Positions 8,089 to 15,379 are shown, numbered from the stretch's first letter. The stretch: DNA of 33,252 nt from an uncultured Clostridia bacterium (GCA_904387305.1 CAJFLB010000019.1:1-33252); one strand, 5' to 3'. Notes: generated by a model from the letters alone, not told the origin. Made by a program: numbers and translations.

Positions 8089-8117
8089 ATTTTACATGAA
8101 AATGCATGTATTGTCAA
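8089..8117 (-). promoter_or_regulatory. Consensus promoter with a dyad in its spacer, driving the VirD4-like operon
   Basis: Minus strand: a perfect -35 TTGACA (8112-8117) and -10 TAAAAT (8089-8094) with a 17-base spacer. The spacer is filled by a dyad, TACATG and CATGTA separated by six bases, which overlaps the edges of both boxes. That position suits a repressor operator. The dyad is visible; repression is inferred. Confidence 0.75.
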
Positions 8118-8148
8118 TATAAATTTTATGTAAATACAAACTTTTTCC

Positions 8149-9024
8149 CTAGTCTTTTCTTGGATTAAAGGTTGATATATGATTTAATTCTTCAAATATT
8201 TTCTTTTCTTCATTTGTTAATTTCTTAGGTACCATGATTTTTACTTCTGCAATCAAGTCTCCTCTTGAACCTTTTCCATCTTTATATCCTTTTCCTGGTA
8301 TTCGAATTCTTTCTCCACTTTGTATTCCTTGAGGAATATATACTTTTGTTTCTTCATCTATTGATTGAATATTTACTCTTGTTCCTAAAGCTGCTTCCCA
8401 TGGAGTTATTAATAAGTCTGTATACATGTCACAACCTTGCAATTTAAATCTTTTGTCATTCTTTATATTAATTTTTATAAATAAATCTCCATTTTTAGCA
8501 CCATTCATTCCAGGTTTGCCTTGTCCTATTAATCTTATTTTTTCACCATCCCTTATTCCTTGAGGGACAGTTACTGTAAATGTTTTCATCTTTCCATCAA
8601 CCGTTCTTAATGATATTTTCTTATCTAATCCATAAAAAGCTTCATATATTGTCGTATTGATTTCTGTTTCAACATTTTCTCCTCTTAATGGTTCTTTACT
8701 TTTATCCTCATTTTTACCTTCCTGGCTTTGCTTAATATTTCCGAAAAACATTTTTACAATAGAATCTTTTCCTTTAATATTAAATTTTTTATTAACTAAA
8801 TTGTGCGAATTCCATATTCTATCGTATTTTCTTTTAGAACTTGGTACAGATAAAACTCTATATGCTTCATTTATATCTTTTATACGTTCTTCTGCTAAAC
8901 TATCTCCTACATTTACGTCTGGATGATATTTTTTAGCTGCATTTCGATATGCTACTTTTATTTCATCAATAGAAACTCTACTTGTTTCTAGCCCCAAAAT
9001 TTTATAATAATCTTTATAAATCAT
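8149..9024 (-). CDS. DnaJ/CbpA-like Hsp40 co-chaperone
   Basis: A 291-aa J-domain protein. The J domain is at about residues 5-70 with the HPD motif at 34-36 (KKYHPDVN), the contact that stimulates DnaK ATPase. It is followed by a short linker and the two-part DnaJ C-terminal substrate-binding domain (about 120-285; VPQGIRDGEKIRLIGQGKPG and YIPQGIQSGERIRIPGKGYK are the two repeated motifs). The cysteine-rich zinc finger of canonical DnaJ is absent, so it is CbpA-like. I chose the ATG at 9022-9024 because GGGGAGG lies just before it and the family N-terminus (YKDYYKILG) begins there. The open frame extends 20 codons further into the promoter region. No grpE or dnaK is nearby. Confidence 0.9.
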   Translation of the reverse strand: MIYKDYYKILGLETSRVSIDEIKVAYRNAAKKYHPDVNVGDSLAEERIKDINEAYRVLSVPSSKRKYDRIWNSHNLVNKKFNIKGKDSIVKMFFGNIKQSQEGKNEDKSKEPLRGENVETEINTTIYEAFYGLDKKISLRTVDGKMKTFTVTVPQGIRDGEKIRLIGQGKPGMNGAKNGDLFIKINIKNDKRFKLQGCDMYTDLLITPWEAALGTRVNIQSIDEETKVYIPQGIQSGERIRIPGKGYKDGKGSRGDLIAEVKIMVPKKLTNEEKKIFEELNHISTFNPRKD

Positions 9025-9055
9025 TTGACATCCTCCCCAATAATTAGGTGTTTTT

Positions 9056-9064
9056 ATTATACCA
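9056..9064 (-). promoter_or_regulatory. Extended -10 promoter for the dnaJ-like gene
   Basis: Minus strand: TG-G-TATAAT, an extended -10 box, about 32 bases upstream of the start codon. No good -35 is seen at 17 bases (ATGGAT). It lies inside the open upstream extension of the dnaJ-like frame, supporting the shorter start. Confidence 0.45.
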
Positions 9065-9078
9065 TAAAAATGAAAAAA

Positions 9079-9097
9079 ATCCATACTTTTATGGATT
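9079..9097 (-). terminator. Intrinsic terminator between ddl and the dnaJ-like gene
   Basis: Stem AATCCATA (9079-9086) and TATGGATT (9090-9097) with a three-base loop. It is followed on the minus strand by a run of T's and has A's on the other side, so it could work in both directions. It would stop murF-ddl transcripts before the dnaJ-like promoter. Confidence 0.6.
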
Positions 9098-9133
9098 TTT
9101 TATTATACAATTTATTGATTACAATTTTCCATC

Positions 9134-9357
9134 ATCATAAATCTAACAACTTCAGAATATTCGTTATATAAAATATATTTTATTCCTCGGCTCAATACGT
9201 ACTCTAGCCTTTCTAATTATACAATAAACGAGCCTCTCGCTACAAGCATTCGCGCTTCCTCATTTATTCTATAATAAGAAAGGCTACAAGTACTCCAATC
9301 ACATTCGTCATTTCATATATTTTATATAACGAATATTCTGAAGTTGTTAGATTATGA
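9134..9357. repeat. GCGAG-family nested palindrome
   Basis: A 224-base imperfect palindrome occupying most of the gap after ddl. Outer arms 9134-9178 and 9315-9357 differ by only about one base. Inner arms pair GTACT..AGCCTTTCT near 9200 with AGAAAGGCT..AAGTAC near 9290, and innermost arms are AATAAACGAG and CTCATTTATT. The short loop is locally G+C rich and contains, on the minus strand, GCTTGTAGCGAG (9236-9247), which resembles the GAGCAANAGCGAG signature of the elements at 11981 and 27529. Noncoding. Confidence 0.85.
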
Positions 9358-9389
9358 TAACTTTTCGTGATAAAAATTTTCAGCTACAT

Positions 9390-10433
9390 TTATTCTTGTG
9401 CTAAATCTATTAATTTATCTAGCAACTCATTATACTGTATTCCTTCAGCCTCAAACAATTTAGGATACATACTTATTTTTGTAAATCCTGGTAATGTATT
9501 AATTTCATTAATATAAATCTGATTTGTTTTGTCCTCTACAAAGAAATCTACTCTTGATAATCCTTTTCCATCAATTGCTTCAAAAGCCTTTACTGCTATT
9601 TTTTTAATTTTATTTGAAACTTCTTCACTCAAATTTGCTGGAATAATTGTTTTTGAATCTTCATTTTGGTATTTTGCATCATAACTGTAAAATTCATCAG
9701 CAGGCTTTATTTCTCCCACACAAGATGCAATTACATTTTCATTACCAAGTACAGCACATTCTACTTCTTTACCTTGAATTCCTTTTTCTACTAAGATTTT
9801 TTTATCAAATTTTCCTGCATATTGTATATGTTCTTTTAATTGTTCTTTATTTTCAGCTTTATTAACTCCTACACTAGAACCCGAATTAGAAGGCTTCGTA
9901 AAAACGGGAAAACCTATTTCTTTAGCTACCAAATCTACACTTTCTTCTAAAGTCATTATTTTTCTATTAAATTCTTTGTCAACATATTTATATTTATCTT
10001 TATATTTTTCTAAATATATGTATGGTGCTTGATTGATATTTGCTTTGTCAAAAATAACTTTTGCATAAACTTTATCCATTCCTATTGATGAAGCTAATAC
10101 ACCACATCCAACATATGGTTTTTCTATCATTTCAAATAATCCTTGAATGGTTCCGTCTTCTCCATATGCACCATGTAATACTGGAAAAAGAACATCTAAT
10201 TTTTGTAAATATTCCATTATGTTTCCGATTTTGTTCCTCTTATCCATTTCTTCACTAATTTCTATATCCTCTAAATCATTATATTGATACCATTCTCCAC
10301 TTTTTGATATATATATTGGAAAAATTTCATATTTGTTTTTATCTAAATTTTTTAGAATAGAATTTGCTGACATAACAGAAACTTCATTTTCTGTTGACAT
10401 TCCTCCAAAAATAAGACCTAATTTTATTTTCAT
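9390..10433 (-). CDS. ddl: D-alanine--D-alanine ligase
   Basis: A 347-aa ATP-grasp ligase that joins two D-alanines for the peptidoglycan precursor. The N-terminal substrate motif is LIFGGMSTENEVSVMSA (residues 7-23), with Glu15 conserved but Asn where most family members have His (GGxSxEHEVS). The ATP-grasp core contains FTKPSNSGSSVGV and VEKGIQGKEVEC. The C-terminal site is DFF..NQIYINEINTLPGFTKISMYP, and the DEFYSYDAKY segment carries the Tyr typical of Ddl rather than of VanA-type D-Ala-D-Lac ligases. It begins 48 bases after murF ends and is probably cotranscribed with it; murF uses the dipeptide made here. No vancomycin-resistance genes are near, and the VanW-domain gene at 13575 is a different family. 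Confidence 0.95.
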   Translation of the reverse strand: MKIKLGLIFGGMSTENEVSVMSANSILKNLDKNKYEIFPIYISKSGEWYQYNDLEDIEISEEMDKRNKIGNIMEYLQKLDVLFPVLHGAYGEDGTIQGLFEMIEKPYVGCGVLASSIGMDKVYAKVIFDKANINQAPYIYLEKYKDKYKYVDKEFNRKIMTLEESVDLVAKEIGFPVFTKPSNSGSSVGVNKAENKEQLKEHIQYAGKFDKKILVEKGIQGKEVECAVLGNENVIASCVGEIKPADEFYSYDAKYQNEDSKTIIPANLSEEVSNKIKKIAVKAFEAIDGKGLSRVDFFVEDKTNQIYINEINTLPGFTKISMYPKLFEAEGIQYNELLDKLIDLAQE

Positions 10434-10481
10434 AATATCCTCTCCTTTGTTTTTATTACTACTTTTTTCTTATTTCTTTGT

Positions 10482-11882
10482 CTATTTAAGCTCTATTTTT
10501 ATTTTTTCTGCTATGTCAAAAAAGCGCATACCATTTGATGCTTTAAATAATATAATATCCTCTGCTTGAATGATTTGTTTTAACAATTCTACAATCTCTT
10601 CTTTATTTTCAAAATAATATATATTTTTTTCACCAAATCCATTTTCTTTTGCAGATTCCACTATATATTTAGCATTTTCCCCACTACAAATTAACATATC
10701 CACTTGATTTTCACATACAATTTTACCAATTTCTTTATGTAATGGTAAAGCAAATTCTCCAGTTTCTAATATATCTCCTAATACTGCAATTCTTCTATTG
10801 GCTTTCATATGATTCATATATGCTAAACTTGCTTTTACAGATTCTACACTAGAATTGTATGCATCATTGATTAGCTTAATGCCATTTTTTAATTCTATGA
10901 TTTCCATTCTATTTTTCGTAAGAGAAAATGTTTCGATTCCTCTTTTTATATCATCATTTTGTATGTCTAATAATTCTCCAACCGCAATGGCACATAAGCT
11001 ATTTAATACAAAATGTTCTCCTCCAACAGGAACTTTTATTTTCTCATTTTTATTGTTTAAGTTAATCGTGTACTCACTACCATCTTCATACAATTGAATG
11101 TCTTTTGCTTGTATATCACTTTTTTCATTGATTCCGTATGTTTTTATCTTTATTTTGTCTTTATTTTCTTCATACCATTTATGTAATAAATCATTATCAT
11201 TATTGATAACCATATATGGATTTTGGGCACCATCTAATATTTCTAATTTTGCTTTTAATATATTTTCTCTTGAACCTAGATTTCCTATATGTGATGTACC
11301 TATATTAGTGATAATACAAATATTAGGTTTTGCTATTTTAGATAATAAATGGATTTCTCCAAAATGATTCATTCCCATTTCTAATACAAATGCTTCAATA
11401 TCATTTGGTGCATTTAATATGGTAAATGGCATTCCAATATTATTGTTATTATTTCCTATTGTTTTACATATTTGATACTTTTGTGCAACAACATTTGAGA
11501 CTAAATCTTTTGTACTTGTTTTTCCTACACTACCCGTAATGGCTATGACAGGTACATCATATATATCTCTTTTATAACTTGCTAATTTGTATAATGCTTG
11601 TAAAGTGTCTTCTACTTCTATAATGATTTTGTCCTGATATGTTTCTATATCCTGTTCATCAAATTCGATATTTTGAACAATAACTCCCATCGCACCATTA
11701 TCTAATGCTTTCTTCCAAAATACATTTCCATCAAAATTTTCTCCTTTGATTCCTATGTATATGTCTCCGTTTTTTATTGTTCTTGTATCTTTAGAAAATG
11801 TTTTACATACTAAGTCTTCTTTTCCTGTGATCAATTTTCCACCTATGCATGTTACTATATCTTTTATCGTTAAATCTCTCAT
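10482..11882 (-). CDS. murF: UDP-N-acetylmuramoyl-tripeptide--D-alanyl-D-alanine ligase
   Basis: A 466-aa Mur ligase that adds D-Ala-D-Ala to UDP-MurNAc-tripeptide in the cytoplasm. The N-terminal MurF domain has SKDTRTIKNGDIYIGIKGENFDG (about 30-52). The Mur ATP loop is ITGSVGKTSTK (115-125), followed by NNNNNIGMPFT, LEMGMNHFGEI and TNIGTSHIGNLGS. The C-terminal domain includes NDAYNSS and LGDILETGE. I chose the ATG at 11880-11882 with AGAGGTG before it. The frame is open 18 codons further, but that extension overlaps the promoter at 11908-11936. It heads a murF-ddl operon. Confidence 0.95.
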   Translation of the reverse strand: MRDLTIKDIVTCIGGKLITGKEDLVCKTFSKDTRTIKNGDIYIGIKGENFDGNVFWKKALDNGAMGVIVQNIEFDEQDIETYQDKIIIEVEDTLQALYKLASYKRDIYDVPVIAITGSVGKTSTKDLVSNVVAQKYQICKTIGNNNNNIGMPFTILNAPNDIEAFVLEMGMNHFGEIHLLSKIAKPNICIITNIGTSHIGNLGSRENILKAKLEILDGAQNPYMVINNDNDLLHKWYEENKDKIKIKTYGINEKSDIQAKDIQLYEDGSEYTINLNNKNEKIKVPVGGEHFVLNSLCAIAVGELLDIQNDDIKRGIETFSLTKNRMEIIELKNGIKLINDAYNSSVESVKASLAYMNHMKANRRIAVLGDILETGEFALPLHKEIGKIVCENQVDMLICSGENAKYIVESAKENGFGEKNIYYFENKEEIVELLKQIIQAEDIILFKASNGMRFFDIAEKIKIELK

Positions 11883-11907
11883 TTTTTCACCTCTATATCT
11901 TTTTAGA

Positions 11908-11936
11908 ATTATATGATAAAAATTTCTTTTTTGCAA
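11908..11936 (-). promoter_or_regulatory. Promoter of the murF-ddl operon
   Basis: Minus strand: -35 TTGCAA (11931-11936), 17-base spacer, -10 TATAAT (11908-11913), about 25 bases upstream of the murF start codon. Confidence 0.7.
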
Positions 11937-11980
11937 CTAATATAAAGGATTTATCTTAATTTATATACATTCTATTGTTA

Positions 11981-12178
11981 CAGTTCAGACCTAAATGCCA
12001 GAAAGGTTAGATATGTATTATTTTGAAATACCGCGTAAGCGACCAAACGAGCAAGAGCGAGTGCGATTGGAGCAACCTTCATTCGTTGAAAGATTTATCT
12101 TTCAACATTAGTGGTTGCGACACACAAGGTATGAAAAATAATACATATCTAACCTTTCTGGCATTTAGATCTGAATTG
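11981..12178. repeat. GCGAG-family nested palindrome
   Basis: Fills most of the 404-base gap between murF and the 227-aa gene. Outer arms 11981-12024 and 12135-12178 are near-perfect over 44 bases, and weaker pairing continues outward. Inside is a perfect 22-base hairpin (12085-12106, arms GTTGAAAGAT) and a GCAACC/GGTTGC pair. The loop is unusually G+C rich for this genome and contains GAGCAAGAGCGAG at 12049-12061, one base different from GAGCAATAGCGAG in the 27529 element. CTAACCTTTCT in its arm also resembles CTAGCCTTTCT in the 9134 element. Noncoding. Confidence 0.85.
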
Positions 12179-12221
12179 TTACTTTCTATTGAATGAGACA
12201 ATCTTATATATAAAAATAGGC

Positions 12222-12280
12222 AAAAAAAAAAGAAAACCCACTAATGAAATGGGAAAGAAAAAAATGATTTTCTTTTTTAG
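12222..12280 (-). terminator. Probable terminator of the 227-aa orphan gene
   Basis: On the minus strand the gene is followed by an A/T palindrome (about 12254-12277, AAAGAAAA with TTTTCTTT), then a short CCCA/TGGG hairpin (12237-12253) and a run of about fifteen bases that is nearly all T. The G+C stem is only four pairs, so strength is uncertain. Confidence 0.5.
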
Positions 12281-12286
12281 GTTGAT

Positions 12287-12970
12287 TTAAATCAAATGTC
12301 CTCCTCCACCAGTAGGCGCAAATTTCCCGAACTTTGATTCATACATAACTCCCAGCATACTCTTAAATCCAAAACTTTCTTCTTTGAGAATATCTTCTTC
12401 ATACACATATTCTCTAAAGGAAACAATTTCCTCTTTGAAAAAGATTGTTTTATAGATTCTTGAATCAATTGGCACATCTTCATAGTAGAAAGCACCAATA
12501 TTTTCTGAGTCACCAAACTCTTCATATCGGATGTACGGGCGAAACACTACAAACTTTCTTTGAAAAGCTTTCATTGCTACATAAACAGACTGTTTCATTT
12601 CATGTTCAATGTCAACTTTATACAAATCATAGTTTCGTCCATCAATCATCAAGCCCCCATAAGGCTCAACTGCCTTTATGGTAACGGGATGGTCAGCTGC
12701 CAATTCTTCTAATCTGGCTTTCAGCCATTCCATTCCCATGTTATTTCTGGAGTGAAATCCATTGGGATACTTTTTCTTGACTTCCTCCAAGAGTATTTTC
12801 TCGTCTTCTTCTGGTAGTCCCTCTAAGCAAGCTAAAAAATCTATTGCTCGAATATATGGTTCACTCTTGCTATCAAAGTCAACCTCAATCAAGCTGCCAC
12901 CTGGCCCAAGATACATCAGTCTGTTCTGAATGTTATCTCTTTCCATAAATTTCCGTTCGTTTTTCTTCAT
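12287..12970 (-). CDS. Hypothetical soluble protein, compositionally distinct orphan
   Basis: A 227-aa protein I do not recognise. No membrane segment or signal peptide is present. It is acidic and aromatic-rich (for example RPYIRYEEF, FYYEDVP, FREYVYEED) and ends in a glycine-rich tail, GGGGHLI. Base use differs from its neighbours: bases 12301-12360 contain 28 G or C of 60, against roughly a quarter to a third in nearby genes, and the codons include more C- and G-ending choices. This suggests recent acquisition. It is a single-gene unit with its own near-consensus promoter, a palindrome at the predicted transcription start and a terminator. The first ATG was chosen for its GAGGT site; an internal ATG at codon 9 has a weaker one. 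Confidence 0.7.
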   Translation of the reverse strand: MKKNERKFMERDNIQNRLMYLGPGGSLIEVDFDSKSEPYIRAIDFLACLEGLPEEDEKILLEEVKKKYPNGFHSRNNMGMEWLKARLEELAADHPVTIKAVEPYGGLMIDGRNYDLYKVDIEHEMKQSVYVAMKAFQRKFVVFRPYIRYEEFGDSENIGAFYYEDVPIDSRIYKTIFFKEEIVSFREYVYEEDILKEESFGFKSMLGVMYESKFGKFAPTGGGGHLI

Positions 12971-13013
12971 TTTTACCTCAACCTTTCTTTTCCCCCTATA
13001 TCTAGGAGGTTAT

Positions 13014-13030
13014 TCATGCATAATGCATGA
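13014..13030. promoter_or_regulatory. 17-base palindromic operator candidate
   Basis: A perfect inverted repeat, TCATGCAT and ATGCATGA around one central base. It starts five bases downstream of the -10 box, so it covers the predicted transcription start of the 227-aa gene. An ATGCAT core also occurs in the promoter dyad at 8089-8117. A repressor site is the natural reading, but no regulator gene is adjacent. Confidence 0.55.
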
Positions 13031-13034
13031 CACG

Positions 13035-13063
13035 ATTATACCATATTTACATAAAATTGGCAA
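13035..13063 (-). promoter_or_regulatory. Promoter of the 227-aa orphan gene
   Basis: Minus strand: -35 TTGCCA (13058-13063), 17-base spacer, perfect -10 TATAAT (13035-13040). About 65 bases upstream of the start codon. Confidence 0.7.
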
Positions 13064-13082
13064 TTTAAACTTTGGAAAATTT

Positions 13083-13123
13083 AAAAATATGGATAGAATC
13101 TTTTTCATTCTACCCATATTTTT
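13083..13123 (-). terminator. Terminator of the SASP gene
   Basis: A long hairpin with arms AAAAATATGG-TAGAAT and ATTCTA-CCATATTTTT, starting three bases after the SASP stop codon and ending in T's on the minus strand. Its A/T symmetry means it could also act on the plus strand. Confidence 0.75.
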
Positions 13124-13125
13124 AA

Positions 13126-13299
13126 CTATTCTACTGCTCTATTTGCTATTTCTATTGCTTTTGAAACAATATTTCCACAATCCTTAGAAGAAACATTTCC
13201 CCAGCTTCCTCCATCTTTTTTTACTTGTTCATATACTCCTAATTCTCTTGCAATTTCTTCTCTTAAATTTTCAGAAATTAAATGACGATTTCTAGACAT
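13126..13299 (-). CDS. Alpha/beta-type small acid-soluble spore protein (SASP), short form
   Basis: A 57-aa protein, MSRNRHLISENLREEIARE and on. The pattern LREEIARELGV, then GGSWGNVSSKDCGNIVSKAIEIANRAV, matches the alpha/beta SASP layout (an EIA-ELG motif near the GPR protease site, then a W-G turn, an S-(R/K)-D-x-G motif and a final helix). Such proteins coat DNA in dormant spores and shield it from UV and heat. The usual Ala before the conserved Gly is Cys here (KDCGN), and the second conserved Gly pair is replaced (NIVSK). The start has an ideal AGGAGG site. A strong hairpin follows the stop. Expression under forespore sigma factors is expected; no convincing SigG promoter could be assigned. 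Confidence 0.8.
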   Translation of the reverse strand: MSRNRHLISENLREEIARELGVYEQVKKDGGSWGNVSSKDCGNIVSKAIEIANRAVE

Positions 13300-13525
13300 A
13301 ATTTCCTCCTAAAAAATTTAAACTTATAAAACTGTATATACAATTTTATATTTTTAGTATTCTCTTTTTTATATAAAATTATTTTAACAAAATTTTTATC
13401 CTTTTCCATTTTTTATAAAAAGTTATCTACATATATCATACTTATATCCTAAACAATATATTTAGACTGGATTATGTCATATGTTTTTCAATTTTATAAA
13501 TTTTATGTGAATTATATATAATTTT

Positions 13526-13545
13526 TTGACAAATTATGATATAAT
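13526..13545 (+). promoter_or_regulatory. Atypical promoter for the VanW-like gene
   Basis: An extended -10, TGATATAAT (TATAAT at 13540-13545), about 30 bases before the start codon. A perfect TTGACA (13526-13531) lies only 8 bases upstream of the -10, too close for a normal -35. The same arrangement precedes ttcA at 24676-24695. Confidence 0.5.
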
Positions 13546-13574
13546 AAAAAAGACATCTAAAAAAGGAGAATTTT

Positions 13575-15362
13575 ATGAACACAAAAAATATGCAATTAGA
13601 AAAACAAATAGATAAAGTAACTTTATTAGGTGTAGAATTACAACCTAAAGAAGAAGTAAATAATAAAGAGGAAGAATCTCATTCTAAAGAAAAAGTAACT
13701 ACTAAAAAGAAAAATTCTCTTCCAAAAGAAAAAATAGACACAGAAAAAAAAGACTCTGATTCTAAAGAAGAAACAGCTATTCTAAAAGAAAAATCTCTTC
13801 CTCAAGAAGAAAAAAATAATAAAAATAAAGAATCTTATCCTAAAGAAGAAAAGAATATTGAAAAAAGAGAATTTCATCCAGTGGAAAATTATCATCTTGA
13901 AAATGATAGGCATTTACATGCTAAAGGAATACGTATTTTTGGAATTAGTATTTTAGTTTTTATTATTTTATTAAGTATTGCATTTTTTATATTTACTTTT
14001 TTAAATAGCAAAAACGAAAATATCATTTCTGGAATCAGTATAAAAGGTATTGATGTTTCTAACTTATCGATAGAGGAAGCAAAAGAAACCTTACAAAACT
14101 ATATTAATGAAAATTTGCCAGAAAATATTACTTTAGTACATAATGAATATGAAACCAGTATTCCTTTATCTTCACTTAATGTAAGTTTTGATATTGATTC
14201 TGCTGTTAATCAAGCATATGAAACAGGAAAATCTGGTAATATATTTGAAAATGGTTTTATTGCTTTAAAAACAAGAATTAATCCTATTGATATAGAACTT
14301 TCAGCCACTTTAGATGAAGAACAGTTAAGAACTGCTTTAAACGATATTTCCTCTAAATTACCTGATACAGTCATTGAAAGTGGTTATTATATTGAAGGTA
14401 ATAACTTAATTGTTACTAGTGGTTCTGAAGGTAATATTGTAAATGTTGACCAAATGTGTACATATATCAAAAGTGGAATTTCAAATTTAACTTTAAAAAA
14501 TAGAACTTTAGATATTGCAACAGTTTCTAAGCAACCTTCGGAAATTAATATTGATAACATATATAATGAAATCTATAAAGAACCTGTCGATGCTTATTAC
14601 ACACAAAACCCATTTGCTGTTTATCCATCTGAAAATGGTTTAGACTTCGCTATTTCTTTAGATGAAGCAAAAGAAATGCTATTAGAAGAAAAATCAGAAT
14701 ATGTAATTCCTTTGCAAACTTTATATCCTAATGTAACAACAAACATGATTGGTACAGAAGCATTCCCAGATATGCTTTCAACCTATTCTACAAGGTATTC
14801 TGCAAGCGACAGAGATAGAACAACCAATTTACAACTAGCTGCTTCAAAAATTAATGGTACAGTTTTAATGCCTGGTGAAACATTTTCATATAACCAAGTT
14901 GTAGGAGAAAGGACAATTGCTGCAGGTTATAAAGAAGCTCCTATTTATGTAAGTGGTGAAGTCGTAGATGGATTAGGCGGTGGAATTTGCCAAATCACTT
15001 CTACATTGTATAATGCTGTTTTATATGCAAACTTAGAAATTGTAGAAAGAAGCAACCATCAATTTGTTCCATCTTATGTAACAGCTAGTAGGGATGCTAC
15101 TGTTGTATATGGTTCAATTGATTTTAAATTTAAAAATAATAGAGATTATCCTATCAAATTAGTATGTTCCGTATCTGGAGGTATTGCAAAATTTGATATA
15201 TACGGTCTAAGAACAGATAATGAATATGAAGTTGAAATCTCTTCACATGTAACTGGTAATACAGCCAATTCTACTTATTCAGAAGCTTATAGAATTTTGA
15301 AACAAAACGGACAAGTTGTCAGTAGAGAACTATTATCTAAAGATACTTATAAAAGACATTAA
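13575..15362 (+). CDS. VanW-domain, peptidoglycan-binding-like membrane protein
   Basis: A 595-aa type II membrane protein. Residues 25-105 form a cytoplasmic tail of imperfect short Lys/Glu-rich units (SLPKEK, SLPQEE, SYPKEE). One membrane helix follows at about 119-142. Outside lie two PG_binding_4-like modules (about 155-262 and 330-385, each with a SLEEAK-type motif) and a VanW domain at about 402-535, with LMPGETFSYNQVVGERT, GGGICQITSTLYNA and RSNHQFVPSYV. The last 50 residues may be a partial G5-like domain. VanW proteins are common in spore-forming Firmicutes, and their biochemical role is unsettled despite the vancomycin-related name. GGAG precedes the ATG. It converges on ypeB across a shared palindrome-terminator. 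Confidence 0.9.
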   Translation: MNTKNMQLEKQIDKVTLLGVELQPKEEVNNKEEESHSKEKVTTKKKNSLPKEKIDTEKKDSDSKEETAILKEKSLPQEEKNNKNKESYPKEEKNIEKREFHPVENYHLENDRHLHAKGIRIFGISILVFIILLSIAFFIFTFLNSKNENIISGISIKGIDVSNLSIEEAKETLQNYINENLPENITLVHNEYETSIPLSSLNVSFDIDSAVNQAYETGKSGNIFENGFIALKTRINPIDIELSATLDEEQLRTALNDISSKLPDTVIESGYYIEGNNLIVTSGSEGNIVNVDQMCTYIKSGISNLTLKNRTLDIATVSKQPSEINIDNIYNEIYKEPVDAYYTQNPFAVYPSENGLDFAISLDEAKEMLLEEKSEYVIPLQTLYPNVTTNMIGTEAFPDMLSTYSTRYSASDRDRTTNLQLAASKINGTVLMPGETFSYNQVVGERTIAAGYKEAPIYVSGEVVDGLGGGICQITSTLYNAVLYANLEIVERSNHQFVPSYVTASRDATVVYGSIDFKFKNNRDYPIKLVCSVSGGIAKFDIYGLRTDNEYEVEISSHVTGNTANSTYSEAYRILKQNGQVVSRELLSKDTYKRH

Positions 15363-15379
15363 AAAGGGAAATTGAGGAC

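Noticed and set aside
12292..12525. Second minus-strand frame inside the 227-aa gene
   Set aside because: Out-of-frame shadow with no ribosome-binding site; the longer frame has promoter, start site and terminator.
13420..13432. DnaA-box-like TTATCTACA near a spore gene
   Set aside because: A single site with one mismatch to TTATCCACA; no cluster, no dnaA or dnaN and no unwinding element, so no origin is called.
13575..15362. VanW domain plus ddl nearby as a vancomycin-resistance cluster
   Set aside because: No vanH, vanX or vanS/R is present, the ligase has Ddl-type residues, and VanW-domain proteins are common in spore formers without resistance.
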